64,000 nt of DNA from Escallonia rubra (GCA_033065855.1 JAVXUO010001078.1:62001-126000); one strand, 5' to 3'. Counted from the first letter of the stretch, positions 24,246-36,765 are shown. Numbers and translations are program-made. Notes: a model not told the origin generated them from the letters alone.

Positions 24246-25303
24246 CCAACGCATACCTCGTAATTGCAAGGTACCTTTCAGGCTCTTGGATATTTGTTAC
24301 TCATCTGTCCGCAAAAGGAGGCCTTGTTTGAAAAGCCAACATTCCTAAAATTGATATTCAATCTTTCTGTCTTTTCTATGGACTCTCTTCAGTCATCACA
24401 ATAGAAAAGTAGGTCTAGATTTAAAGAATCTAAGGTGGAATATATATATTAGAATGAGAGACTTTTCTGTCTCTACTTCAGACATCGATGAATGTTACAG
24501 TTCTGACCTCAATGACTGCACCACATTTGTAACAACACTGCTGGGAACTACACTTGTCTCTGCCCCAAGGAATACCAGATGGCAGAAGAAGTGGACAAGG
24601 TTGCATTTGGATTAAACGATCTTCATCAAAGTTCATCACTCTCGGTAAGAGAATATATACACATGACTAGGCATTCCTAAAGATATATTCAGAAAGCATT
24701 TCATACAGATGTTGTTCCTCCCTCTTGCTAACAAATTACTGAGACTGCATTATCTTGGGTGTTGTCGAAGATGTAATATCTTTGCTTTCCAAAGCTTTAC
24801 TACCTTGACTCTTCCTTGTGGCTCTGGCCATCACAGTGTAAAGTTCCCTTTCCTTCTATTTTTTTACAAAAAGAAGACAGTTAACTAACTTTGAATACTG
24901 TTGGTTTCAGTCTAGTCTTTAGTAAAGATAGGTTTAGTTTATGATATCATGGTTTTTGATTCCCGCATAGTTTCTTTATGGCAAAGTAATTAACCAAGGA
25001 TGACTTGCTTGCAGGTATCAGCGTTGGATTCTTATGCCTCTTTGTTGTTTTCTCCTTCATATATTGGGGAATCCGGAAAAGGCAGGACGTGAAGCAAACA
25101 TAATGTTTCTACAAGCAGAATGGGGGCATAATGTTAGAACAGCTACTTTCCAAAATCCAAGCCTCCGATCAAAGAGCCAAATTTCTTACAGGGGAAGAGC
25201 TCAGTAATGCAACATGTTATTTTAACGAAAGCAATGTTATCGGGCAAGGAGGATATGGCACAGTGTACAAAGGAACTCTAGCAAATAATGGCATTGTTGC
25301 CAT

Positions 25304-25797
25304 CAGTGGCGGATCCAGGATTTCATCACAGGGGTACTAAAAATATATCGAAATTAATAAAAAAAAAATTAAGTAAAATAGCACAAAAAAAAAATGTGCA
25401 CTTTTCGACAATACACAAAAAAATACGAAAAAACATCCAAAAGGTCTTGTTAAGTTTCATGAGAGCTACTGAAGACTCTTTACAGTACAACAGAAGCAAA
25501 TACAAAATAGATATTTTAGAATTTACAAACGAAAGCACTAAAAAACTACTCGATGAGGCGCCGAAGATTGGTAGCGCTTGATAATAGCCTCATTCCCAAT
25601 AGTTTTGAAGACATTTTTCTCAATGTAACAAACTAAACTTTCATTCATCCATTCGTCTCCCATGCGATTTCGAAGTTGAGTCTTTATTATCTTCGTCGCA
25701 GATAAAGCACTTTTTAATCAAAAATATTTTATTCTTTTACTATAAGCAACATGACACGTCTACATTCAGTTAATTTTTGTACGTGGCTACGCCCCTG
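25304..25797. mobile_element. Non-autonomous hAT (Tip100-like) element in the WAK kinase exon
   Basis: The 494-bp element is flanked by exact 8-bp repeats GTTGCCAT (25296-25303 and 25798-25805), the hAT-size duplication. Its ends are CAGTGGCGGATCCAGG and, inverted, CAGGGGCGTAGCCA, close to the CAGGGGCGGAGCCA ends of Tip100-type hATs. It separates ...GIVAI from KKSKVID of the kinase domain, in the subdomain that holds the ATP-binding lysine. The interior is A-rich and retains a transposase C-terminal fragment on the minus strand. Confidence 0.9.
25550..25712 (-). pseudogene. hAT transposase C-terminal (dimerisation) fragment
   Basis: The minus strand reads SALSATKIIKTQLRNRMGDE, then WMNESLVCYIEKNVFKTIGN, then EAIIKRYQSSA. 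This matches the C-terminal hAT dimerisation region of plant Tip100/ZMYM-like transposases ('S.MK.IKT.LRN.M.D.W....LV.YIE'). Only this last part survives, so the element cannot mobilise itself. It lies antisense to the WAK gene that it interrupts. Confidence 0.75.
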
Positions 25798-26718
25798 GTT
25801 GCCATCAAGAAATCCAAAGTGATTGACCGAGAGCAAATAGAGCAATTTGTTAATGATGAAGTGATTGTACTTACGCAAATAAAGCACTGCCAAATGTCGT
25901 GAAACTCTTCGGCTGTTGCTTAGAGACGCCAGTCCCTTTACTCGTGTACGAGTTTATTACCAATAACACCTTCCACCACCATATACATGATGAAGATCGG
26001 GTATCCTCAATCCCATGGGAATCACGATTAAGAATAGCAACAGAAACGGCTGGTGCTCTTGCTCATATGCACGCTGCTCCATTGCATATCATCCATAGAG
26101 ATATCAAGTCTGTTAACATTCTTTTGGATGACGAGTACACTGTGAAAGTGGCATATTTTGGAGTTTCGAGATTGGTTTCTTTTGATCAAACACAGCTAGC
26201 CACACTGGTGCAGGGGACATACATAGATCCGGAGTACTTCCAATCGGGCTTATTAACCAAGAAAAGCGACGTTAATAGCTTTGGAGTGGTACTTATAGAA
26301 CTACTAACTGGAGAGAAGGTAATTTCCTTGGACAGGCCGGAAAAGGCCAGGAGCTTAGCAACCTTTTTCTTGTCATCGCGCGCTTGAAAATGGAAAGTTA
26401 GACTACATTCTTGAGGATCGAGCCAAGAGAGAAGGACAAGCAAACCAGATTAAAGGAGTCGCAGAGGTGGAAAGAAAATGTTGGAGACTGAAGGGGGATA
26501 AAAGGCCTATAATGAAGGAAGTGAAAGAGGAACTCGAGGGCCTGACAGACTATAAGCAACATGACTCGTGGGGTGGAATTGGACACAATTTACTGAATGT
26601 AGACGAGAGGGAGCCTTTGCTCATTGAGCCCTCGAACTTTTATGGTAGCAGTCAACGAGTCGCGTTTGACAGCATGATGAACGAGGTGATACTACCACAG
26701 ATGGACGGAGGTCGTTGA

Positions 26719-27052
26719 TTGATCTACTCCCCCTGAAATTGTGGTACTTTCCACTGTGTTAAAGAAGAAGTTTTTTGTTTATCTTGCAAGAAGAATGCCT
26801 TTGTCTGGTGCTCCTCTCTTCGCACACAATAACAATGTTCCTAATTTCGTTTTACTTTGCTAGTTTCCTGTGAGAGTTCATACAACTACATGGATTAATT
26901 CCAACTAGGGTGTGCTAGACAGTGGTTTTTAAGCAAAACCCGGAAACATCAAGATATTGCTCACGGTGTTTATATGCTGATTCGTAAAGCTTGGTTCATA
27001 GAATATGAATATCTATATTCTCGACAAAATGCAGAAATTTCAGATAACTGCA
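26719..27052. other. 3' flank of the WAK pseudogene
   Basis: Short AT-rich interval between the end of the kinase and the opposite-strand EGF exon. It would contain the former 3' UTR. No polyadenylation signal can be singled out. Confidence 0.5.
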
Positions 27053-27211
27053 TTACTTTAAAACAAATGTTTGATCTGGATTGCAGCTAGTTCTATCTCT
27101 TCTGCCTTCTGCATGGCAACATTTCGGTCAAAAACAAGAATAAGTTTCAACTTCAGTAGCGCATCCTCTTTTGCACTGATCGGGACTCGGATCCTTGCAC
27201 TCATTGATGTC
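27053..27211 (-). pseudogene. Isolated WAK calcium-binding EGF exon
   Basis: The minus strand reads DINECKDPSPDQCKRGCATE then VETYSCF, a stop, then PKCCHAEGRRDRTSCNPDQT and FVLK. This is the EGF-CA pattern of WAK proteins ('DINEC......C...C......Y.C.CP.G..GDG...G..C'). The TGA stands exactly where the Cys of 'CFCPK' is expected, so one base change would account for it. No kinase exon follows on this strand. It differs from the EGF of the neighbouring pseudogene, so it is a remnant of a second WAK gene in the opposite orientation. WAK genes are often clustered in plants. Confidence 0.75.
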
Positions 27212-27244
27212 CGAAAAACAATAACAAGTACATGCAGTACTGCA

Positions 27245-30190
27245 GACAATAATTTGTTTCTGTGATGAACTAGTGCTCCTTATATACTGTTCAGAAATTA
27301 TATAGATATAGGCTTTTGCAACTTGTGCTAATGAATTTTAGATTGATCAGTGATGTATGCAGAAATTTTAAGCGCGGCCACGTATTCCCTAGCCAATGTT
27401 TAAAAGCTCACAGGTTAGAGTAAACCGTACCAGCCGGTTCACGGCTCTACTACAAATCAATGCCTCCTTGTATATTGCTAAGGAAGTACTGGGTAGTACT
27501 TATGAGTTGATAGATAAAGTCTTATAAAACTAATTACAAATTATTCAAGTTTCAATGTGAGATATCACATTCTCTCTTCCTCATGCCTTAAAGCTCCTTG
27601 CAAAGGCCCAAACTCGATCTTATTCAGTCCAAAATCATCCTTTCTTGCCATTGTTGGGTAATACCAACAGCAGCCCAACCAAGTCAATTATGCCATACTT
27701 CTTATCTCACCCATCGACAGCCTGACTAGACAGCCCAAATTGAACTTTCAAAAAAACTCTAATCCCATATCTAACGATCTAGTTCACAGCCTTAGATTTA
27801 GAGTAACGAGGTTCAAAGACTCGAGCAATATGCATGTTATGCAAATGACCCTGACAGTACAAATCAAAGGCTCCCCCATCTTCCATGCAGTGAAACATGC
27901 AAAATGTATGGCCCATATCTTACGGGACAAAGAAAGTCTCAGAAACTTATCACTCAAAATTGAAAGAGGAAATCCCAGATCCACGTGGTCCTAAATCACG
28001 CTCCAACCAGTTTAAACTCGGGGATCAAAATACAATAACCCATGGAGCCAAAATTCTTTCGCCCAGTTGGACACTTTGGTGAAAACCTTAAGATATTTTG
28101 ATTATTTCAAATAGCATTTCATAGACATATTCAATTCAGCACCCTCTTTTCCCCGTAGACTCAAGTTTCCCTCTCTAGATTTTGTCTAGATAACACTCGT
28201 TGACATTTTCATCCAAAAAAAATTCGGATTGCCATGCATATCCAAGCTCGAGTCAACCAAAACTGTTGGCATTTTATAGGGCCCTCTGTGACGTAAATAG
28301 TTCTCTACTTTTAGTTAGGGGTACAACTTGGTTAGTTGGACGGGCCTAGGCGTTAGCCCGTCCACAGCTTATCTTAAAAACTCAACTCACGCTCAGCCCA
28401 ACTCATCAACGGGCTGGGAAATGTCTGCCCATGGTCGATACGGCTTGACAAGAGACAATTGGGTTTACCGTTTTAGGTTTCTCATCTTCTTTTTCTTTTA
28501 TCCTAAAAGGAAGTGATGATATAATATAAAGTTTTGATTAGCAGTACTAGTGGGGTAAGCAAAAAAGTAAACCTGAACCAAGAATTTTATCAGTGCATAT
28601 GTGCAAAAAGAAATTATTAAAGAACATGCAATGAACCCGAAAATTACAAAGTCATGCTTAACCATCGTTAAAGCATGAGCAAAATGAGATTGAAAGGTCC
28701 TCCCACACCACCACCTCTAAACAAAAGAAAACTTTGTATATTGCAATAACATATGAACCTTTTTTTTTAATCAAGGATAGTAAATTTATAGGAAAAATAC
28801 AGAAATGTAAAGAGAAATGGAGGTTTTGGATGAAACGAGAGAGAAATGAAAGAACCCAAACCACGGAAAATAACATGGTAGTGACTATGTGCATCCCAAA
28901 ATTCTGGTTTTCGAGTCACCATCTTATTTTAGGATTAACTCAAATAATTAACAAGAAAAATAAGAAAACCCTAAAATTGACCTTTGATCACCAATTAAGC
29001 ATTTAATCTGCAGAATCCTAGATTTGGATTCAGGGATAAAGTTATATGACGAGAAGGTGTTAGGCACCTTATCTATTCTAAATTGGTCTCGCAGATATTT
29101 TATTGATTTTGGTGATTTTAATCTAAAAGGAAAAATCCTAAAATACCTAATTTTTTGTTTGAACTCAATAATTAGGCTAAGTGGCCTCCGTACCCGATCA
29201 AACTAATCAGGAACAAAACCTCATAGGTCGACCCTTAGGGATGTGACTAAACTCTTGTACATATGTTTTTCTAAAAATAGTTATGCATGTGGATAAACTG
29301 AACTTAGTACAGAAAAATTGGGTTTTATTTATTTATTTATTTATTTAGCGAAGGGCCATAATTTGATTAGTGGAGGAGATTTAATCTACTCTAATTAGAA
29401 ATGTAGAAAATACTTACTTTTATCGACAACTTTAATGCAATCTGCGGCTAGAGCTTGATTGCTTGAGTTTGGATAATAGATGTCAAGATTGGCCTTCAAC
29501 AGGATGGTGAGAAAAAGTTGGTTGCTTCGCACCTTGATCGCAAACTGTGGATTAGGGATTAACTCGATATGCTTTGGATGATCATGGTTTATGATGAAAA
29601 ATTAGGGTTTGTAGGTGTGAGGCAACTTTGACAGAGTATCAAGCTGGTCTACAATGAATTCTTCCTTTACAATGAGGCCTAAGACCTTAATTATTGCCTT
29701 GAAGTTTTTGGAGGCTAATGAAACTGACTTTTAGTGCGAAGCAGACCTAAAACCTTTAGAATAATTAAAGATAGAAAAACTAAAGAATCAAACAAAAAGA
29801 TTAAGTATAAGTTATGCATTCAAGAAAAACTAAAGATATGTCAAATTTAAAAATAGGTACGGTAATCCCTAATTATCTCAATTAAAGCATAACAAAATTA
29901 GGCTTATGATATTATAATGTAAAATTAACTAACATATATTTTTTAGAATGATACTCGAATTTAATTATGTAGTATGAGTAAGTTATTATTCACTAGAGTA
30001 GACTATTGTGCACATGCACCAAAATTCAACTCCTAACAAGCATAAAAATCCAAGCTAAGAATTAATCGCATTCGAATAGCAATGCAAACATTCTATGACA
30101 TGAGATAAACAAGGAAATACGGAAATGTGGCGAATAAATGATTATGGATACAAAACAACCCCAAGATATATGCTATAATTCAAAAAATAA
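27245..30190. other. Unassigned AT-rich DNA, about 2.9 kb
   Basis: No gene or RNA gene could be supported. A TTGGGTAATACCAACA palindromic phrase near 27653 resembles a copia LTR edge. The phrase 'GTGTTAGGCACCTTATCT' near 29060 resembles part of the LTR at 55810-58810. A TTTA tetranucleotide run lies at about 29325-29345. All are too short to define an element. Confidence 0.45.
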
Positions 30191-32867
30191 TGTAACGACC
30201 CGTTAACTCGGAGCATTAACACCCCGAACTTCCATATTGTTAAAACACTCACTCACTCGATACATCACTTAATGACACAAAAAAAAAAACCTTAATTCAA
30301 ATAACCAACTTTCAGTATATATGTCAGAGCTTCTAATCAGTGCAATACCTCAATTTCTTTAAATAAATTCTCATAAATAAAAGACCAAATTTTAGCTCTC
30401 AACAACATGAATTAGACAATGTTTACCCACCCAAGGGTTCTAATCTGAAACAATAACATATGTTCCAATCTCTCACTCAGGCTCTAGACCAAGCCTAAGC
30501 AATCTACTAGTGATCCTCACCTGCAAAAGGAAATCAAATAAGGGTGAACTTTTGAGAGCTCAGTAAGGTTGCTCAAGGACCAAGCGAAGGTATTACAAAA
30601 TGATTCACATATTCAATTCGATGGTAATTTTTTTAGAAGACCACAAATAGTTCGATAACAATATGGGAAAAGGGTGTCAACTCAATCCCTTCATTAAGAT
30701 ATAACCAGAAATCGCTTTCAGATGAAATGTAACAAATCAGAAGATATTGACATGAGCACAGGGTTACAGATGAGCAAAGCCACACAGGCAGTGCACAAAC
30801 AGATACAGACAACATATGCATATTTACAATAATTAGTCCATCAAAGTACTAGCTTGCGTCCCACGCAGTAAATAGACCACCCTTATAACGCCTCAGAACA
30901 GACTCTCATGTCAATATATAGAGGAACAATAACCACTAAATCAACAGATAGTCAATTCTCAACATGCAATGAAAGATGAGCATCGATATGAGTTCTAATA
31001 ATCGATTATGCTCAAAATAGGGTTTCAATGGCAATAAACACATATGTGAATTCATAATTCAGAGTTCAATAAGATCCATAAACAAATAGAACGAATAAAT
31101 ACGAATACAAGTTGAGGAGTTTAGAGTTTGGATAGAAATCTCTTACCTCATTCAAAGCTAAGTTACCTCGACCAGAATTCCTCTACACTAACCTAAGTTG
31201 GACAAAAGTAATTATCAGTATACGATCTACACTATGATGATTTAAACTCGATATTAACTCCCTAAATGGTTCTCATTCCTACTCTCGAAATAAGCTAACT
31301 ACAAGCGGTTTAATTATGGCAAATAGAGATTTCTCAAAAGTAGATAACATATACGTTGAATATAAAAAACACTAGATGAATCGAAAGGTCATTTACATAA
31401 CGCTACGGATTTCCTCGATATCAAAATCAAGTGCAATGATTGCTTGCTATATCTGATTAAAAGAACCGCCCAAGCCATTACAAGTTCCTCTAGAGCGAGC
31501 CAGTAGTATACATAGCCATCTCCACTTCTTCCAAAACTCACTTAGAGTAAATTCTATCGTTCTCCCTGAAATTCTTTCGTTCTCCCTCAAATTCTTTCGT
31601 TCTCCTTCTCTCCATATGTGTCAAATCCTATCCGGCTTCTCTAACTCTCTGACTCACTCTCTTGAACTCTACAAGACAACGACTAATGCACCCCACCGTC
31701 TCGACCCGTACTAGTACACCTCATATTTCTTTCTCTATTTCTTTTTCTCTTACAAACACGCACACAAACCCACAACGCAACGCGCACACATGCCCCCATA
31801 GCATTCACACGATAACTCTCATAAAAATTTTACAAATACATCCACAGTGCACACCTATTCAAGCATAGGATACACCTGTGCACAGTCCCACTAAATTGGC
31901 CACCGAAAATGGAAAATTACCAAAACATCCCCTAACTTATATAAAAATCACCAAAACACCCTGGTGGCCATCGCACCGTCAAAATTCCCGAAATAGTATT
32001 AAACATCTTTTTAAGCAATTAAACTGATTTTTTGGACTAAGAAAAGTTCTTTTGGAAATTTTTCGCTCGAAACACCTAACCAATATCTAAATAGAGCGAT
32101 CAGATGCCAATTCCGTTAAAAATAGCTATCAACATCTAAATACCACGAAAGTTTAGACACTGAAACACCTAAATAATATAAGGTCCTACTAAAATTTTTA
32201 AACAAAAATAACCTAATTTAATATAATATATAAATTGCGACCCATTTTTACAAATACACTTAGTTAGCATTCTTCGCAGACACAGAAAACCCCCCAAAAT
32301 TTCTATGGTGTAGGTCTAATAAAACTAACTGGGGCCTTTTTTTTGCACTTGGCCAAAATTTACTCAGTGATTTTTAGACAATGAAGTTTTGAACCGCTAA
32401 AAACCTAACAACCTACAACGACAATTACACTAACTATTCCTAAATGAATACACACCTTATCACACCTTACAACACACATTGTCTTCTCCCTCCCCCTTCT
32501 GCTAAAACACACATATCATTATCATGCACACCCACACGTGCACAAACCGCTACACACAAAGACACTCACTAACACATCTAAAGCACACACTAATACACCT
32601 AAACATGCACACCTACACACCTCTATAAACACAATTACACACCCCCCACGAGCTATAACACCACGCATTGTCACACACCTGCTACACAGATACCTCACAC
32701 CCTCTCACACACTGAACTCCACCCAATCCATACTCCCCTCAGCCTCAAACACACATATTTCACACATATAGTACACACAATCCGCACACTGAAAACACGC
32801 ACATAGCACTAGCACACACATCTCACAGACTATAAATTACGTATGTACACACTCTCAAAGGCACACA
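30191..32867. repeat. Truncated gypsy-type LTR, CA-rich
   Basis: It begins TGTAACGACCCGTTAACT and shares the order of features of the LTRs at 3488 and 11852. These are 'GGGTGAACTTTTGAGAGCTC', 'AGTAAGGTTGCTCAAGG', 'GAGCATCGATATGAGTT', a zone of 'ACCAAAACA(T/C)CC' phrases, and a CA-rich domain (31740-31870 and 32440-32860). The nucleotide sequence is clearly a different family. The far end is lost where the inverted-arm element begins at 32868. Confidence 0.65.
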
Positions 32868-33220
32868 TTGATGCCAAGGAAAGAGGGTTCGTGCCTATGT
32901 GGAGGTGACACAAATGATGCAGTCCGAATCAGCTTCCAAGTAGGCAAAGTGGGAGACAGCAAGGATGGAGTAAGGGTTGAGAGCAAGGCTCCCCAGACAG
33001 GTTGTGAGGGCAGGCAGCGCCGCGCAGGCAGGGCAGCGACGAACAGAGCCGGCAGTCGACAATCCAAGTCAAGGTCCAAGTCAGGGGTGCAGCGTCAAGG
33101 GACAATGTCAGAAGTCCAAGTGTGTTTCTCTCATTAGAATTCCAGAGAGAATGGGTTTTTTGAGAGAGAAAGTGAAAATGACAAATGAGATAGAGGTCCT
33201 TTAATGAGCTCCAAAGTCTA

Positions 33221-33264
33221 CTATTTATAGGCAAAAGTGTGCATGTGTCATCAGCTAACACGTG
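33221..33264 (-). promoter_or_regulatory. Outward-facing TATA box and G-box in the left arm
   Basis: On the minus strand CCTATAAATAG (33221-33231) lies about 30 bp downstream of a CACGTG G-box (33259-33264). The same pair, at the same spacing, occurs on the plus strand of the right arm. Both would drive transcription away from the centre of the structure. Promoter function is inferred. Confidence 0.5.
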
Positions 33265-33639
33265 TCGTCCCCTGGGAGTGACACGTCACCAGGGGGTCCA
33301 CAAATACCGGTTCTCTGTTGGACTGTCGGTCCCCTAGTTCGTGTTGCCCTGCCTTTGCAGCATCTCTCTGCCTATCTGAGGAGACTGACCACACCGTGGT
33401 AGTATGATCAGAGTAGCCTGTTGCCCCAGCCACCGGTCCAAGCCCTTACTGAATCCCACAAGATGCGTCAAGAGATGCACATAGAACTTGATAGCGATGA
33501 CGATTGCCTCTGTAGCCAACTACCAGGCGGACTAGGCGCAATGCCTTCTGAGTACCTGCTCCCATCCCGGAGTGACCCGGGGGTCTTTGCCCTGGTGGTG
33601 TCGATCATCAATGGTAACATGAGTGGACATGCTTGTAGC

Positions 33640-36310
33640 TCAGTGCTCAGAGTTCGTCACGAGGGGTCCTCGTGCCGGAGCCCCCGTGATTGTGACGACG
33701 ATGGCTTTAAGGTTGTGAGCCCATCCCACGGTGGTGATGACTTTAAGGTTGTGATTCCATCCCACTGTGAGGGGTCCTCATGCCGGAGACTCCCGTGAGC
33801 GTGTCGGCGATGGCTTTAAGGATGTGAGCCCATCCCGCTGTGAGGGGTCCTCGGGTCGGAACCCCCCGTGATTGTGTCGGCGATGGCTTTAAGGCTGTGA
33901 GCCCATCCCGCTGTGAGGGGTTCTCATGCCGGAGCCCCCCGTGATTGTGTCGGCGATGGATTTAATGTTGTGAGCCCATCTCGCTGCGAGGGGTCCTCGT
34001 ACCGGAGCTCCCCTGTGATTGTGTCGGCGATAGCTTTAAGGCTATGAGCCCATCCCGCTGCGAGGGGTCCTCGTGCTGGAGCCCCCCGTGATTGTATCGG
34101 TAGTGGCTTTAAGGTTGTGAGCCCATCCCGCCGTAAGGGGTGCTCGTGCCGGATCCTTCCCGTGATTGTGCCGGTGATGGTTTTAAGGCTGTGAGCCCAT
34201 ATCGTGATTGTGCCGGAGGTGGCTTTAAAGTTGTGAGCACATCCCGCTGTGAGGGGTCCTCGTGCTGAAGCCCCCCGTGATTGTGCCATCGATGGCTTTA
34301 AGGCTGTGAGCCCATCCCGTGGTGGCGATGATTCTAAGGTTGTGAGTCCATCCCGCTACGAAGGGTCTTAGTGCCGGAGCCCCCCGTGATTGTGCGGGCG
34401 ATGGCTTTAAGGATGTGAGCCCATCCCGCTGTGAGGGGTCCTCGTGCCGGAGGTCCCTGTCATTGTGTCGGCGATGGATTTAAGGTTGTGAGCCCATCTC
34501 GCTGGGAGGGGTCCTCATGCCGGAGCCCCCCGTGATTGTGACGGCGCTGGCTTTAAGGCTGTGAGCCCATCCCGCTGCGAGGGGTCCTCATGCCGGAGCC
34601 CCCCGTGATTGTGCCGGCGATGGCTTTAAGGCTGTGAGCCCATCTCGCTGCGAGGTTTCCTCATGCCAGAGCTCCCCTGTGATTGTGCCGGCGATGGCTT
34701 TAAGGCTGTGAGCCCATCCCGCTGCGAGGGGTCCTCGTGCCGAAGCCGCCGGTGATTGTATCTGTAGTGGCTTTAAGGTTGTGAGCCCATACCGCCGTGA
34801 GGTGTCCTCGTGCCGGAGCCACCCCGTGATTGTGTCGGTGATGGTTTTAAGGCTGTGAGCCCATCCCGTGGCGGCTATGACTTTAAGGATGTGAGTCCAT
34901 CCCGGTGCGAGGGGTCCTTGTGCCGGAGATCCCCGTGATTCTGCCGGCGATGGCTTTAAGGCTGTGAGCCCATCCCGCTGCGAGGGGTCCTCGTGCCGGA
35001 TCCCCCCGTGATTGTGCCGGTGGTGGCTTTAAGGTTGTGAGCCTATCCCGCTGTGAGGGGTCCTCGTGTCGGAGGCCCCTCCGTGATTGTGCCAGAGGTG
35101 GCTTTAAAGTTGTGAGCACATCCCACTGCGAGGGGTCCTCGTGCTGGAGCCCCCCTGTGATTGTGCCAGCGATGTCTTTAAGGCTGTGAGCCCATCCCGT
35201 GGTGGCGATGATTTTAAGGTTGTGAGTCCATCCCGCTGCGAAAGGTCTTAGTGCCGGAGCCCCCCGTGATTGTGCGGGCGATGGCTTTAAGGATGTGAAC
35301 CCATCCCGCTGTGAGGGGTCCTCGTGACGGAGCCCCCTGTCATTGTGTCGGCGATGGCTTTAAGGCTGTGAGCCCATCTCGCTGCTAGGGGTCCTCGTGC
35401 CGGAGCCGCCCATGATTGTGCCGGCGATGGCTTTAAGGCTGTGAGCCCATCTCGCTGCGAGCTGTCCTCATGCCGAAGCTCCCGTGTGATTGTGCCGACG
35501 ATGGCTTTAAGGCTGTGAGCCCATCCCGCTGCGAGGGGTCCTCGTGCCGGAGCCCCCGGTGATTGTATCGGTAGTGGCTTCAAGGTTGTGAGCCCATACC
35601 GCCGTGAGGTGTCCTCGTGCCAGAGCCACCCCGTTATTGTGTCGGTGATGGTTTTAAGGCTGTGAGCCCGTCCCGTGGCGGCTATGACTTTAAAGATGTG
35701 AGTCCATCCCGCTGCGAGGGGTCCTCGTGCCGGAGCCCCCCGTGATTGTGCCGGCGATGGCTTTAAGGGCCCATCCTGCTGCGAGGGGGGGGTCCTCATG
35801 CCGGAGACCCCCGTGATTGTGCCGGCGATGGCTGTAAGGCTGTGAGCCCATCCCGCTGTGAGGGGTCCTCGTGCCGGATCCCCCCGTGATTGTGCCGGTG
35901 GTGGCTTTAAGGTTGTGAGCCCATCTCGCTGTGAGGGGTTCTCGTGCCGGAGGCCCCTCCGTGATTGTGCCGGAGGTGGCTTTAAAGTTGTGAGCACATC
36001 CCACTGCGAGGGGTCCTCGTGCTGGAGCCCCCCCGTGATTGTGTCAGCGATGGCTTTAAGGCTGTGAGCCCGCTGTGAAGGGTCTTAATGCCGGAGCCCC
36101 CCGTGATTGTGCCGGAGATGGCTTTAAGGATGTGAGCCTATCCCACTGTGAGGGGTCCTCGTGCCGGAGCCCCCCTGTCATTGTGCCGCCGATGTCTTTA
36201 AGGTTGTGAGCCCATCCCGCTGGGACGGGTCCTCATGTTGGAGCCCCCCGTGATTGTGCCGGCGATGGCTTTAAGGCTGTGAGCCCATCCCACTGCGAGG
36301 GTCCTCGTGC
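33640..36310. repeat. ~73-bp satellite with higher-order structure
   Basis: About 35 head-to-tail units of the type 'GTGATTGTGCCGGCGATGGC' + 'TTTAAGGCTGTGAGCCCATC' + 'CCGCTGCGAGGGGTCCTCGT' + GCCGGAGCCCCCC. A variant reading GGTCTTA instead of GGTCCTC recurs at 34364, 35244 and 36081. It is each time followed by the same series of variant units, giving a higher-order period of about 840-880 bp. Frames of up to 236 codons on the minus strand are products of the repeat. Confidence 0.92.
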
Positions 36311-36339
36311 CAGAGCCCCCAAGAAAGCACATAACATGA

Positions 36340-36765
36340 TTGTGGCGCATGGGCGCGGTGGCGTGTGAGAGTGCGATGCGCGGGCGCCGGCGACGAAAGT
36401 TGCAGAGACGGCGCGCGGGGCTACGGAAGTCGCGGAGCTGGCACGCGGGCGACTAGAGTCGCAGAGCTATCGCGCAGACGCGAGCGACGAAGGTTGCGGA
36501 GCCGGCACGCAGGCTACGAGAGTCGCGGAGCAGGCGCGCGGACGCGAGCAACGAAGGTCGCAGAGATAGCTCGTGGACGCGGGCGACGAAGGTTGCAGAG
36601 ATGGTGCGCGGCCGACGAGAGTCGCAGAGCTGGCACGCAGACGCGGGCGACGAATTTCGCGGAGATGGCGCGCGGATGCAGGCGACGAAGGTCGCGGAGA
36701 CGCGACGAAAGTCGCTGAGCTGTCGCGCGGACGCAGGCGACGAAGGTCATGGAGACGGCTTAAGT
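36340..36765. repeat. GC-rich ~36-bp minisatellite
   Basis: Alternating units such as 'GCGGGCGACGAAGGTTGCAG' followed by an AGATGGTGCGCG-like segment repeat about twelve times. Several frames stay open on both strands because of high GC and the 36-base (multiple of three) period. No protein family matches. Confidence 0.8.

Larger units (their letters stand above)
24482..26718 (+). pseudogene. Wall-associated-kinase-like receptor kinase, disrupted
   Basis: Exon A (24482-24644) follows an AG acceptor and encodes a WAK calcium-binding EGF domain: DIDECYSSDLNDCTT, then ICNNTAGNYTCLCPKEYQ, then DGRRSGQGCI, in three different frames. A GTAAGA donor and a ..GCAG acceptor (intron 24645-25014) join in phase to GISVGFLCLFVVFSFIYWGI, the membrane segment. 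The kinase follows: [50 protein letters not shown] and [20 protein letters not shown], ending ...QMDGGR. WAKs are cell-wall-linked receptors at the plasma membrane. Defects: two frameshifts in the EGF exon, TAA at 25101-25103, a hAT insertion at 25304-25797, a frameshift near 25890 and another near 26383. The DFG motif reads YFG, so catalysis would be lost anyway. The N-terminal GUB_WAK exon is absent, and copia DNA lies upstream. Confidence 0.9.

Noticed and set aside
35287-35997. 236-codon open frame on the minus strand, with shorter overlapping frames throughout 33900-36100
   Set aside because: It is built entirely of the ~73-bp satellite. The frame is open only because of its GC-rich repeated text, and the peptide (ALKPSPAQSRG-like repeats) matches no family.
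33640-36310. CRISPR array
   Set aside because: The repeats are contiguous 73-bp units without unique spacers, in a plant genome with transposon context.
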